Part shown: positions 7,450 to 15,993 of the stretch, piece by piece
How the letters are laid out: every line of letters begins with the position of its first letter
Position numbering within the stretch: position 1 is the first letter of the stretch
Assembly: GCA_002401885.1 (NCBI GenBank)
Contig: NVUL01000020.1
Location: 1 to 37,491, forward strand
Origin: SAR86 cluster bacterium
Lineage (GTDB): Bacteria > Pseudomonadota > Gammaproteobacteria > Pseudomonadales > Pseudohongiellaceae
Length of the DNA: 37,491 nucleotides
Direction: 5' to 3'
Made by a program: the position numbers and the translations under genes
The notes under the pieces: generated by a model
What the model saw: the letters and a program-made list of their open reading frames with translations, nothing else
Database searches by the model: none
Told to the model about the DNA's origin: nothing

Positions 7450-8595
7450 ATGGACAAAACCAATACTCATATCCCGATGTGGTTACTTGCAGAGCTGACT
7501 TTTGCATGCCCCGTACAGTGTCCCTATTGCTCTAACCCACTTGAGCTTTCTGCATCTCGGAAGAACGAGCTAAGCACCGAGGAATGGATTCGCGTCATGC
7601 GCGATGCGCGGAAGCTAGGCGCCGTGCAATTAGGCTTTTCCGGCGGAGAACCGTTGGTGAGGACGGATCTAGAAGAGCTGGTAGTCGAAGCCAAATCGCT
7701 GGGTTTCTACATTAATTTGATCACCTCATCAATCGGCTTAACTGCCGAAAAAATAGCTGTGCTAAAAAAAGCGGGTCTTGGTCATATACAAATCAGCTTT
7801 CAAGGTAGCAATCGCGAATCGAACAAATTGTTAGGCGGGACAGACAGCTTCGATCACAAAATGGCGATGACTAAAGAGGTTATCAAACAGGAGCTTGCGC
7901 TTGGCCTAAATTTTGTCCTGCATCGGCAGAATCTGCATCAAGTAGAAGAATTCCTAACGATGGCGCAATCTCTAGGTGCGGAATTTGTCGAGTTAGCAAA
8001 CTGCCAATACTATGGTTGGGGCTTACACAATCGGGAGCACTTGCTGCCTAGCCAAGCGCAGTTAATCGAAGCCGAACGCGTCACCAACGAATTTAGAGAC
8101 AAGTATAAGGGGCACATGGATGTATTTTTTGTCGCACCCGATTACTACGACGATAGACCGAAAAAATGCAGCAACGGTTGGGGCACGACCTTCATGACAG
8201 TTAATCCCGAGGGCGAAGTCTTACCCTGCCAAGCGGCGAAGGTAATCCCCGGGCTTGAGTTTCCTAATGTTCGCGATCACACGTTAACGGACATCTGGAA
8301 TAAGTCTGATCTCTTCAATCGCTTTCGCGGTACCGACTGGATGACAGAGCCCTGCAAGAGCTGCCCCGAAAAAGAGATTGATCTTGGTGGCTGCCGCTGC
8401 CAGGCGTTTATGCTTACTGGCGATGCCACCAACGCCGACCCGGTTTGCAGTCTCTCACCTCATCATGACAAAGTTTTAAAAATCACCGAAAAGGCACAAA
8501 GACCTTACCAAGAAGATGAAACTCAAAAACTAATGTTTCGAAATCCTGGAAACGCGAAAAAACTCAAAGCAGAAAAATCCGAATTGGCTGAATAA
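7450..8595 (+). CDS. pqqE: PqqE, radical-SAM/SPASM peptide cyclase
   Basis: A 381-residue enzyme counted from the ATG at 7450, which has AGGTGAG (7434-7440) in front; an in-frame TTG at 7423 would give a longer form but lacks support. The radical-SAM cluster motif is Cys20-x3-Cys24-x2-Cys27 in ACPVQCPYCSNP. GFSGGEPL follows. The SPASM region carries KKCSNGWGTTF, VLPCQAAK, EPCKSCPEKEIDLGGCRCQAF and ADPVCS, supplying the auxiliary iron-sulfur ligands. PqqE forms the carbon-carbon bond between Glu and Tyr of PqqA, with PqqD as partner. All key Cys residues are present. Confidence 0.97.
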   Translation: MDKTNTHIPMWLLAELTFACPVQCPYCSNPLELSASRKNELSTEEWIRVMRDARKLGAVQLGFSGGEPLVRTDLEELVVEAKSLGFYINLITSSIGLTAEKIAVLKKAGLGHIQISFQGSNRESNKLLGGTDSFDHKMAMTKEVIKQELALGLNFVLHRQNLHQVEEFLTMAQSLGAEFVELANCQYYGWGLHNREHLLPSQAQLIEAERVTNEFRDKYKGHMDVFFVAPDYYDDRPKKCSNGWGTTFMTVNPEGEVLPCQAAKVIPGLEFPNVRDHTLTDIWNKSDLFNRFRGTDWMTEPCKSCPEKEIDLGGCRCQAFMLTGDATNADPVCSLSPHHDKVLKITEKAQRPYQEDETQKLMFRNPGNAKKLKAEKSELAE

Positions 8596-8638
8596 GCGAA
8601 CATAGACGAAAGCGGACCACTACAAAATAGAGATCGAC

Positions 8639-9361
8639 ATGACTGAAGCCTGGACCAGAGAAGTATTCGAGAAAAAGCTCAAGGATAAGGGACGGCTGTA
8701 TCACATCCACCATCCCTTCCAGCTAAACATGAATTCTGGCAAGAGCAATAAGCAACAAATCCAGGGGTGGGTAGCAAATCGCTTCTATTATCAAACGACA
8801 ATCCCTATCAAAGACGCCGCCATCATGGCTAATTGTACCGAGCGCGATGTACGTCGCCAATGGGTGCAAAGAATCTTGGATCACGATGGCGCCGACGGTG
8901 AAGATGGGGGCATCGAAGCTTGGCTGCGTTTAGGCGAAGCAGTAGGCATGAACCGACAGGAGATACTCTCTCACCAACATGTGTTACCTGGCGTTCGATT
9001 TGCCTGTGATGCGTATCTAAATTTTGCCCGTAGAGCGAGTTGGCAGGAAGCCGCGTGTTCATCGCTAACCGAATTATTTGCTCCGGAAATTCATCAGAAA
9101 AGATTGGATACCTGGCCACAGCATTATCCCTGGATCGACATCGACGGCTATCAATATTTCAGGAAGCGTCTCTCGGAGGCCCGGCGTGACGTTCAACATG
9201 GACTGGATATTACTCTGGATCATTTCAAGACTAGAGAGCAGCAGGAACATGCCTTAGGTATTCTTCAATTTAAATTGGATATACTTTGGTCCATGCTCGA
9301 TGCGATGCAAATCGCTTATGTTTATGCCGAGCCTCCATTCCACAGTTGCCCGGAAGCTTGA
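8639..9361 (+). CDS. pqqC: PqqC, pyrroloquinoline-quinone synthase
   Basis: A 240-residue all-helical oxidase. [16 protein letters not shown] near residue 21, [21 protein letters not shown] at about 41-61 (split by family motif W-x-NRFYYQ) and RILDHDG near residue 78 are typical of Pqq[25 protein letters not shown] and HYPWI also match. PqqC carries out the cofactor-free ring closure and eight-electron oxidation that ends PQQ synthesis. It lies 43 bases after pqqE in the same direction, last in the cluster, whereas most clusters place it between pqqB and pqqD. It is not fused to PqqD. Confidence 0.96.
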   Translation: MTEAWTREVFEKKLKDKGRLYHIHHPFQLNMNSGKSNKQQIQGWVANRFYYQTTIPIKDAAIMANCTERDVRRQWVQRILDHDGADGEDGGIEAWLRLGEAVGMNRQEILSHQHVLPGVRFACDAYLNFARRASWQEAACSSLTELFAPEIHQKRLDTWPQHYPWIDIDGYQYFRKRLSEARRDVQHGLDITLDHFKTREQQEHALGILQFKLDILWSMLDAMQIAYVYAEPPFHSCPEA

Positions 9362-9573
9362 TAAATATGAGGTCAGAGTAAAATACGGTAGCTTCGGCAG
9401 GACTACAACGGGTAGTTAACTTGTCAATACCTCGGCAAGTGTTCCAGGTCAAGAGAAAAACACACCATTTTCCTTAGGTAAAGATGCACTAATAGCCTAT
9501 ACTTTGGGCGTACGTATCATTGGGCGCAGTCCTGCAGTACCCAACCTATAAAACGATTTGTAGGGGGTCAAAA

Positions 9574-10008
9574 ATGATTACGCTTCACAAATTCTTCTTT
9601 TGTTCTTTTGTATTATTCCTGCCTTTATCTTTGAATGCACAAGACTATCCTGAAATGGAAGGTCTCTGGAAAGGGCATATTCGTATGGTTGAGTCTCCTA
9701 AACTGGTTTCAAGTGGCTTGGCCACAGGGGGCGTAATAATCAGCGAGGCCGATCTAGTGTTAACAATCATTGCGCAAGATGGTGAAGTCTTCATTGGCAC
9801 CTCGCGTCTCTCGACTATGTCGAATGACGCTGAACCTATTCACGTCTATGGCTCGATTCGATCAACAGGTACAGAAGGCCTGTTTATCGACTCACTTGGC
9901 GGCCACGGACAACTCTGGTTCCAAGACGGAAACAATTTTGAGTACTGTTATTCATCCTTAGGCAGCGACAGCATTATTTCCTATTGTGCGAAACTACAGA
10001 AAGAATAG
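9574..10008 (+). CDS. Small secreted protein of unknown function
   Basis: Counted from the ATG at 9574, preceded by a G-rich site (TAGGGGG), this encodes 144 residues. A clear signal peptide (Phe/Leu-rich, about 1-21, cleavage after LNA) is followed by EGLWKGHIRM and alternating beta-strand-like segments, with Cys residues near the C-terminus (YCYSS and SYCAK) that could form a disulfide. The GLWKG start and the strand pattern recall lipocalin-like or other small beta-barrel proteins, but I do not recognise the family. It stands alone, 213 bases after pqqC, and shows no link to PQQ synthesis. Confidence 0.65.
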   Translation: MITLHKFFFCSFVLFLPLSLNAQDYPEMEGLWKGHIRMVESPKLVSSGLATGGVIISEADLVLTIIAQDGEVFIGTSRLSTMSNDAEPIHVYGSIRSTGTEGLFIDSLGGHGQLWFQDGNNFEYCYSSLGSDSIISYCAKLQKE

Positions 10009-10190
10009 TCTGAATCGTGACAAAAGACTCTGAGAAGCTTACAGCCTAAACCAGTGCTCGCACTGAATTAAATATTTTCATCCTTGTTTTGTTTCCTCAT
10101 TGGATGAAGTTCGATGGCATATTGATTTTTGGCTAAAGAAAAGCCTTCTAGTGCTGCTCATTTTTAATTAGTCGAAATGTGTAGGGTTGA

Positions 10191-10240
10191 CCTGGCTAAT
10201 AATCCGTTTGCCTAGGGTTCGAGTCCTTTTGGGCATACCG
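10191..10240 (+). repeat. tRNA-like 3' relic, copy 1, in the 10009-10451 gap
   Basis: The stretch contains CTAATAATCCGTTTGC followed by GGGTTCGAGTCC, matching the anticodon-loop-to-T-arm part of a tRNA. T-stem pairing is imperfect and no 5' half is recognisable. A near copy lies at 13340-13392. The rest of the 444-base gap between genes shows no convincing gene; a 77-codon open frame across it looks random. Confidence 0.45.
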
Positions 10241-10451
10241 CGTATGAAAACTCTTGATATCACTGTGAAACCTATCTGCACTCCCATGTACTCTGCCTGT
10301 GCTCCATCTTTGAGAAGCAAACTAAAACTACTGCATTTTTCTCTGCGCCCATTTGCAAAGTGGGCCTGTGTGATTTTAGCCTTAATTTACTATCTTGATG
10401 TTGTCCTCGATGTCCCTTAATAACATCGCACTAATATTGTAACATTCCGAT

Positions 10452-11507
10452 ATGAGATCGATTCAAAAAGTGCCAGTTCAATTTCATTTGAATCCAGATA
10501 ACCCTATGGCTCTCTTGAGGGCGTGTTCGGCATATTGCAAAACACCGCTTATTAAAATCGTTGGCTTACGAAGTCATCGGATTCTTATCAAAGATGAAAC
10601 GCATAGGATGAACCTAGGATCATTCAAGGCCCTTGGCGGCGTGTATGCAGTAGCAAAATTACTGGCGGAGCAATGGGAGGCTGGCGGTAGAGGCAAGCTC
10701 GAACCTGAAGATTTCCTAAATGCCGAGGTAAAGAACTTTGCGCAGTCGATCACTTATGTCTGTGCCAGTGCCGGCAATCACGGCTTAGCAGTTGCGGCCG
10801 GCGCCAAACTATTTGGCGCTCAATCACGCGTCTATATTTCACAAGAAGTACCGGGCAGCTTTGAATCACGTCTGAATGACCAGGGAGCCGAAGTTATCCG
10901 CGCCGGAATGACCTATGAGGAAAGCGTTGCCGCTGCCATCGAAGATGCTGCTCTTACAGGTGCTGTGCATCTCGCCGATGGTTCTTGGGAAAACTATACA
11001 CAGGCACCGCGCTTAGTAATGGAAGGTTATACTGTCGTTGCCGAAGAACTTCGTGAGGAATTTGAATCAAAAAATGAATGGCCCACGCATGTTTATCTAC
11101 AGGCCGGTGTTGGTGGCTTAGCTGGCGCTATCGCCTATATGATACGAAAAAACTGGTCAGTACAGCCATTGATCATCATCGTCGAACCGAATTCCGCCCC
11201 TTGCTTAAAAGCGAGCAACGATGCTGGAAGATGTGTGCGTGTCGAAGGAATTGTTTCCAATATGGGCCGTTTGGATTGCAAAGAGCCTTCAATGATAGCG
11301 CATTCGATCCTACAACTATCTAATGTGGAATTCATAACAATTTCTGATGATGACGCAATCGCTGCAACAAACTATCTAGATAAACAAGGCATTCCTACCA
11401 CTCCCTCTGGTGCAGCTGGATATGCTGGTCTGTCGAAACTTTTGAGCCTGCAATCACAAGTTGCGGGGTTCCTTCCGCTCGTGATAGTGACTGAAGGTGC
11501 GTTATAG
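10452..11507 (+). CDS. PLP-dependent ammonia-lyase, diaminopropionate ammonia-lyase-like
   Basis: A 351-residue fold-type II PLP enzyme. KDETHRMNLGSFKALGG places the Schiff-base lysine at Lys59; CASAGNHGLAVA (about 112-123) is the substrate-binding loop; QAGVGGLAGAI near 217 is the phosphate-binding Gly loop. SFKALGG, DGSWENY and RLVMEGY resemble 2,3-diaminopropionate ammonia-lyase (DpaL) more than threonine dehydratase or cysteine synthase. It is shorter than typical DpaL (about 400). It probably deaminates a small amino acid to a keto acid in the cytosol; the substrate is not certain. It stands alone. A distinct fold-II enzyme, threonine dehydratase, lies at 27155. Confidence 0.75.
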   Translation: MRSIQKVPVQFHLNPDNPMALLRACSAYCKTPLIKIVGLRSHRILIKDETHRMNLGSFKALGGVYAVAKLLAEQWEAGGRGKLEPEDFLNAEVKNFAQSITYVCASAGNHGLAVAAGAKLFGAQSRVYISQEVPGSFESRLNDQGAEVIRAGMTYEESVAAAIEDAALTGAVHLADGSWENYTQAPRLVMEGYTVVAEELREEFESKNEWPTHVYLQAGVGGLAGAIAYMIRKNWSVQPLIIIVEPNSAPCLKASNDAGRCVRVEGIVSNMGRLDCKEPSMIAHSILQLSNVEFITISDDDAIAATNYLDKQGIPTTPSGAAGYAGLSKLLSLQSQVAGFLPLVIVTEGAL

Positions 11508-11663
11508 GATCACAGGGGTCAGAATACTTTAAATCCGGGGCTTCGAGGCACATTTAGGGATGAAGGTCCGCCAACGCTTCCTCTCACCCCCGAAAAACAT
11601 CAAACAATTGGTTCAAGCTTTGTACGGTTGTCTCCAGCATTTTTTCTTCCTATCCCCATTGAA

Positions 11664-11969
11664 TCAATCACCAGAAGGCCCATTTTGGATCGAGTTAGGC
11701 AGGCTGTAATTGGGCCGCGAGTTCAATACTTCTAGAGTCATTGCAGCCCTCTCGTTATGTGCCACCCAGTCCTCATAGCTTCGGCAAATGCGCTTGCGAA
11801 TAAATGTGGAAGTATCGGCCTCCTGAACGCAATAAACATGCTTCTCAGGGGGTAACTCACGATTGTATGCCCCAAGCTCCATCTCACTCATACTAGCGAA
11901 GGAAGGGTCGCTGTTGCTGTTGCAGGCAGAAACAACAATAGCTAAGCCCGCTAGTAGTAGATATTTCAT
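11664..11969 (-). CDS. Small lipoprotein of unknown function
   Basis: A 101-residue protein with a type II signal peptide: MKYLLLAGLAIVVSAC, the lipobox being VSAC with Cys16 as the lipid attachment site. The mature part has an SYEDWVAHNERAA segment, two Cys residues (YCVQE and RICRS) likely to be disulfide bonded, and a polar tail ending YSLPNSIQNGPSGD. The family is not recognised. A frameshifted partial copy of the 3' half of this gene lies at 18252-18390, so the family once had at least two members here. No operon partner. Confidence 0.72.
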   Translation of the reverse strand: MKYLLLAGLAIVVSACNSNSDPSFASMSEMELGAYNRELPPEKHVYCVQEADTSTFIRKRICRSYEDWVAHNERAAMTLEVLNSRPNYSLPNSIQNGPSGD

Positions 11970-12079
11970 GACAACTATTCTAACTCAATAATCACACGAA
12001 TCAGAGAATTCAAAATGTAGGCGGTAATTTGGCTGAAATAACCCGCTTTCCGGCGCCGCACTTAACTGAAATCCCCAAC

Positions 12080-12158
12080 GACCCGCAGCTATCTCAATTG
12101 GCTAGAGCGCTGGCCTCATAATTCGTTTGTCCGGGGTTCGAGCCCTTTGGGCCCACCA
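12080..12158 (+). pseudogene. Degenerate tRNA-Met(CAT)-like sequence in the 11970-12506 gap
   Basis: The order of parts is that of a tRNA: CTCAATTGGCTAGAG as a D-arm (12093-12107), CTCATAA as an anticodon loop with CAT (12115-12121), GGGGTTCGAGCCC as a T-arm (12133-12145), and an encoded CCA end (12156-12158). However, the 5' acceptor strand (CCGCAGC) does not pair with the 3' strand (TGGGCCC), and the anticodon stem is mostly unpaired. I read it as a decayed elongator tRNA-Met-type gene. The rest of the gap (12159-12506) has only random-looking open frames. Confidence 0.6.
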
Positions 12159-12506
12159 ATTTTTCCCCATTTCTTACACATAGCACTCGGCATTAAGAAC
12201 CATGGATTTTCGGAGTCCGTCGGTCGAGATATAGTCCCAGGTAATAGAGGGAAAGAGCCCACTACAACCGGCCTATATTGCTTGATTACGCAGCATCTAA
12301 ATCTAGGCCGATTCCCCTTCCTTTCCATCAGTTTTATTGGCAACGACCTACATCGTGACAGTACTGGGTCAGTTTTCACTGCAAATCAACACGCGGACAT
12401 TCCAAGGTTTTAACTCTCGTTTTCCGATTTGTCCATGTTAAGCTAGTGCAGGTCGTGGCTTGCCTCCAAACCCCCTAACAACCAATAACTCACTCACCAT
12501 TTACTT

Positions 12507-13055
12507 ATGCCTGCATCCTTACAAGATCAACTCAAAAAATCTGGCTTGATAGATGACAAGAAAGCCAAGCAACTCAAGCGCGCCAAACACAAACAAGAGA
12601 AACTCGCCCGCAAGACTAAGAATCCCGCGGCGGATCAGCATAAGTTGGAGCTGGATCGGGCAAAGTCCGAAAAGATAGCCAAAGACCGGCAACTGAATAT
12701 GGAGAAGAATAAGCAAGCCGAAAAGCACGCATTGGCGGCTCAGATAAAACAGCTTATTGAGATGAACATTGTCGCCAATGACGGTGATCAGAAATTCAGT
12801 TTTACCGATGCCAATATAATTAGACATATCTACGTCAATCAAACTCAGATTGATCAACTCAGCCGCGGCAAACTTGCAATAGTTACACAAAAGGACGGGC
12901 AGAAACACAATCACGTATTAGTACCCATGGGTGTAGCAAACAAAATTGAACAGCGTGATGCTAAGGTCGTCGTGTTTACGGCACCGCAAAATACCGTTGG
13001 TGAGGAAGAAGATCCCTATGCGGATTTTCAAATTCCTGATGATTTAACTTGGTAA
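12507..13055 (+). CDS. DUF2058 family protein (YaiL-like)
   Basis: A 182-residue cytosolic protein. The N-terminal half (about 1-95) is a highly charged helical segment beginning SLQDQLKKSGLIDDKKAKQ, rich in Lys, Glu and Gln. The C-terminal half is a small globular domain with FSFTDANIIRHIYVN and LAIVTQKDG, ending in DPYADFQIPDDLTW. This matches DUF2058, present widely in gammaproteobacteria as E. coli YaiL, described as nucleoprotein/polynucleotide-associated; its molecular role is not established. It is complete and stands alone. A tRNA relic lies upstream, a broken sensor gene downstream. Confidence 0.9.
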   Translation: MPASLQDQLKKSGLIDDKKAKQLKRAKHKQEKLARKTKNPAADQHKLELDRAKSEKIAKDRQLNMEKNKQAEKHALAAQIKQLIEMNIVANDGDQKFSFTDANIIRHIYVNQTQIDQLSRGKLAIVTQKDGQKHNHVLVPMGVANKIEQRDAKVVVFTAPQNTVGEEEDPYADFQIPDDLTW

Positions 13056-13325
13056 GCTCAAGAGTGTTTGAGGTGCTGGGAAGGTAATTTTAGGCCTTCG
13101 CGGCAACCTCCCGAGCTAGAAGAAATACGTTTCCCCGCGATATTGCAATGGGGCTAGCCAGTTTTGGTTCGGTATTCGACCCGAATAATTCTTCCAGGAT
13201 CTGAAACCTACGCGGCTCGATCGACCAAACGTCCTCAGATGAGCTCGGGTAGTGTTCACTTTCGGTCGACCTCGCTGAATCGGCCGGCGAGAAACACTTA
13301 GAATTCTTCCAGTTACTCAAGTAGA

Positions 13326-13628
13326 ATGTCCCCTGTTGGACTGACTAACAATCCGTTTGCTCGGATTCGAGTCCCTGCGGGCTCTTCAACTTTCCCCTTC
13401 GATAGAAAAAATAATGAGTCGGGATTCTATCTAGCGCAAGTTGTTCAGATACGAAAAGCCCAAGAGCCGGGATCTGGAATTTTGAATAACCAAACTGCCT
13501 ATTTCCTAGTCGCTACTGGCTTCATCCTTATCCTCAACCTGATGGCTTTCATTAGCCTCCGGGTAAATTACCTTAGATGTCCTGATATTTCCGATACTGG
13601 TGTCAGCACTGGTCCTCGCGGAAATTGA
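13326..13628 (+). pseudogene. Upstream part of a frameshifted membrane PAS sensor, with tRNA-like relic copy 2
   Basis: The open frame ends in a membrane segment (TAYFLVATGFILILNLMAFIS) and then runs into polar sequence and a stop. In the next frame, from 13567, a second hydrophobic segment begins (LDVLIFPILVSALVLAEIEN) and leads straight into the PAS gene at 13600. One frame change near 13562-13570 would join both into a two-helix membrane anchor plus PAS domain. The first part (13340-13392) is the tRNA-like relic CTAACAATCCGTTTGC...GATTCGAGTCC, so the true gene start lies later and is not clear. Confidence 0.45.
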
Positions 13629-14001
13629 AAATGCCCATTCTCAGGTGACCACGTTGCTCAAAGAAAGAACACGATCCGAGGCAGAGCAAAGATTCATTCT
13701 CGACAACTCTGTCGACATTATCCTCACTGTGAGCAATGCCGGCTTGTTACTATCTTGGAACAAGAAAGCGGAGAACGTATTTGGATATACTAATGCTCAG
13801 ACAATTAAGAAGATGTATATAGATGAACTTTTTTCTGGAAATTATTGGCACAAAAACGTAGACCAAGAGACAGCGCTTAGTGCAACTATGGAGCGTATAG
13901 ATGGCAAGACATTTCCTGTCGAAGCCAGAATGAAAACCATCATAGATGACTCCGGAACCCATACTATCTATGTAATTAGAGATGGTGAATTAGAAACTTA
14001 G
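13600..14001 (+). CDS. PAS domain protein, probable fragment of a broken sensor
   Basis: The 133-residue frame starts at a GTG and opens with the end of a hydrophobic helix (VSALVLAEIEN), then a short linker (LLKERTRSEAEQRFILDN) and one PAS domain: SVDIILTVSNAGLLLSWNKKAENVFGY, split by the conserved W-N-xx-AE-xx-FGY motif, through RIDGKTFPVEARMK to the C-terminus IYVIRDGE. PAS domains sense small ligands or redox state and normally feed a kinase, cyclase or methyl-accepting domain, but none follows before the stop. A membrane anchor upstream appears separated by a frameshift. I judge it a remnant, though a short PAS protein is possible. Confidence 0.55.
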   Translation: MSALVLAEIENAHSQVTTLLKERTRSEAEQRFILDNSVDIILTVSNAGLLLSWNKKAENVFGYTNAQTIKKMYIDELFSGNYWHKNVDQETALSATMERIDGKTFPVEARMKTIIDDSGTHTIYVIRDGELET

Positions 14002-14073
14002 TAGCCTGAATTAACTTGATGCTATCTGCATAGGAAATAAGGTTGAAAAGGCCAAGAGTTTAGAGGATTACAG

Positions 14074-14178
14074 ATGAAAAGATTGTGGGCCAACAAAATG
14101 ATCGCCATCACGGCCCTCATGACCATCATACTTATACCCACCCTGATACTTCTTTGGTGGTATATGTCCACGCTATAG
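14074..14178 (+). CDS. 34-residue single-pass membrane microprotein
   Basis: An ATG at 14074, with GAGG at 14063-14066 in front, opens a 34-codon frame: a basic start (MKRLWANK), one hydrophobic helix of about 22 residues (MIAITALMTIILIPTLILLW, then WYM) and a short STL end. The composition is that of real small membrane proteins, not random sequence. It follows the PAS remnant by 72 bases in the same direction and faces the convergent CopC-like gene. Small helices like this often serve as subunits or regulators of membrane complexes; which complex is unknown here. I do not recognise a family. Confidence 0.5.
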   Translation: MKRLWANKMIAITALMTIILIPTLILLWWYMSTL

Positions 14179-14199
14179 GAAGTGAGGAGGTACCCGCTC

Positions 14200-14727
14200 C
14201 TAAAGCAATCTATAGTCAGGCGAGATGACTTGCATTTGATGATCCATCCCTTCCATATAAGAGGACGGGGGCTCGGCGTCGTCTCCAAATGAAAAGTAAA
14301 AGCTGCCTCTGACCAGTTCACCATTGGCATCAAGCACTGCCCACTCGACCTTGTAGTAGTCGGCTGCCGCCAATACCGGAAGTGGCTGTATGTAGTGCAT
14401 GCCTGCAGCTGGACTATATCGAAAATCGATGAGTATCTCGCCCTGCTTCGTTTCTTTTAGTGCCAGCTTCACAAGCCGCACCTCAGACTCAAAATTCAAC
14501 ATGATCGACTGAGGTGCCTTAGCAATCACTTCATTGTTAGCCGGCATAGTAGAAACTTGCGGACTGCCTTGGTTAGACATGTCAGGCATAGCATGCTGGC
14601 CCAGCACCACTGAACTGTCCAACAACGAGAACAGAAGACTCAAATACAACAACAGGCTCGAGGTAGGTTTTCGAGATTGGCTTACTACATTGTGAGCCTT
14701 TGCTCTTCTCATTCTCACTACACCCAC
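14200..14727 (-). CDS. CopC-domain copper-binding periplasmic protein
   Basis: A 175-residue protein with a signal peptide (hydrophobic at about 25-42), then QHAMPDMSNQG and a CopC-type beta-sandwich: APQSIMLNFESEVRLVKLALKE, split as in the family, then LPVLAAADYYKVEWAVLDANGELVRGSFYFSFG. The residue order N-x-F-x-x-x-V-R, Y-K-V-x-W and V-R-G-S-F-x-F is typical of CopC. A His-Met patch after the signal and a Met-rich tail (MEGMDHQMQ) could bind copper. CopC proteins carry copper in the periplasm. It lies downstream of, and co-directional with, the secreted heme-copper enzyme module, so it may supply that enzyme with copper; this is inference from position. Confidence 0.78.
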   Translation of the reverse strand: MGVVRMRRAKAHNVVSQSRKPTSSLLLYLSLLFSLLDSSVVLGQHAMPDMSNQGSPQVSTMPANNEVIAKAPQSIMLNFESEVRLVKLALKETKQGEILIDFRYSPAAGMHYIQPLPVLAAADYYKVEWAVLDANGELVRGSFYFSFGDDAEPPSSYMEGMDHQMQVISPDYRLL

Positions 14728-14850
14728 ATCAATCTCCTAGCTCTTCAATCGTAAAAAAACCAGAGGAAGTAGTCCCTCCCCTGGCCTGCCTATTATTTGT
14801 AGCTCTAGGGTTGTTGCCGAAACATCTCTACCTAGTTAGCTGTAAAAATA

Positions 14851-15870
14851 CTAGCGGGTAACATTAACCGTTAGGTATTGATCATGGTACAGCCCACCAT
14901 CATCTGCACGGCCCCAGAGCAGGTAGGTTCCTGGCTCATCGAATGTGACAGACACTTCATGGATTCCGTCCTCGGGCAGCTTCGGGGGTATCCACAGCCA
15001 ACTCCAAGGTGAATTAGCCGTAGGACGCGTATCTTCCCAGGGCTTAATCTGCGGCGGATCGAAATGCACTGCATTCTGCACCGCTGTCACAGATTCTGGA
15101 GCTCGGTAAACGTTCCAAGATAGAAACAAGCCATTATTCTTGGCCACTGTGGGTTTCGGCGGCGGCATCATCATCATCCTCTCGCGAATCATTTCTTCCG
15201 TAGCGAAGGCCGAAGCCGCACCCCCGAGCCGCCTGACGCGCCGCATCGGATCGAAGGGCTCTGGAACGCCATCGTCGCTCACCCGAGTCTGGAAAGTCAG
15301 CGACTGACCTACAGTGACAGTCCGAATATTGTCTCCGATTAGCTCCGAAACCGGTGCTATATTGGCTCTGATTATTGCGTCGGACGAGCCAGCTCCCAGA
15401 GATCCGGTTTCCGACATAATCGTTATATTTTCTATCTTGTAATCTTCCCTGAGGGTGGCATAGGCACTTCGGGTAACACCGTTGGGAGAAGTCACTTCCC
15501 ACACCAGCTCATCGTCTCCCTCGAAGCCCTCGGGCACCACCACATCGAAGGTAAATCGATTACGGCGCGGCAGGAAATGAGTAGGCTGACCGCGGTCCGG
15601 CTCACCTGTTGTGAAGCGGTTATTCTCTCCTATCGGAATATCTAACTCTTCTTCCCAGTTGTGGTTAAAGTAGCCAAACGTGAGAGTAATAGCACCACTG
15701 TCATCCACTCGCCAACCCTCGTAAGCAACTTCAGTGTGTTGGCCGCTGGCGTAACTATGCTTGGTGTACTCGTAGTCCTGCTCTGCTGCTGCCATAGTGG
15801 ACACCAGTGCCAGGCTGCTAGCGAAGAGTATGAGGACGGGCTTTAGTAAATTATTGAATTGTAATTTCAT
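14851..15870 (-). CDS. Secreted beta-rich companion of the heme-copper enzyme, copy 1
   Basis: A 339-residue protein with a signal peptide (about 1-29). I know no named domain for it. The mature protein opens with EGWRVDDSGAITLTFGYFNHNWEEE and a FLPRRNRFTFDVVVP segment, split in the duplicate as well, and ends in an Ig-like strand pattern (VTFDEPGTYLLWGRADDGG). MMMMPPPKP near residue 235 is a methionine cluster that could bind copper(I). The paralog at 33533 keeps most of the sequence but not that cluster. Both copies are encoded right after a heme-copper monooxygenase-like gene, so I infer a partner or second subunit outside the cytosol. It is 123 bases downstream of that gene here. Confidence 0.75.
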   Translation of the reverse strand: MKLQFNNLLKPVLILFASSLALVSTMAAAEQDYEYTKHSYASGQHTEVAYEGWRVDDSGAITLTFGYFNHNWEEELDIPIGENNRFTTGEPDRGQPTHFLPRRNRFTFDVVVPEGFEGDDELVWEVTSPNGVTRSAYATLREDYKIENITIMSETGSLGAGSSDAIIRANIAPVSELIGDNIRTVTVGQSLTFQTRVSDDGVPEPFDPMRRVRRLGGAASAFATEEMIRERMMMMPPPKPTVAKNNGLFLSWNVYRAPESVTAVQNAVHFDPPQIKPWEDTRPTANSPWSWLWIPPKLPEDGIHEVSVTFDEPGTYLLWGRADDGGLYHDQYLTVNVTR

Positions 15871-15993
15871 ATCTAGATTCTTTCCTATTCAGAAAGACCT
15901 CCGTCTGTAAAAGTTTCACTGTCTTAAAATTGTGTGGCTGGTCATTTCCAGAAACAGCTATGCTTCTCTCAATGCCAGCGCGTCAACTATCAG

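Noticed and set aside
9362..9400. GGTCAGAGTAAAATAC, and a similar GGGTCAGAATACTTTAAAT at 11516, as remnants of a REP/Y1-transposase element
   Set aside because: The wording recalls such elements, but no REP hairpin or transposase was found at either site.
10187..10420. Open frame of 77 codons between two genes
   Set aside because: It begins inside the tRNA-like relic, has no ribosome site and resembles no protein.
12080..12158. Functional tRNA-Met gene
   Set aside because: D-arm, CAT loop, T-arm and CCA are present, but the acceptor strands do not pair and the anticodon stem is mostly mismatched.
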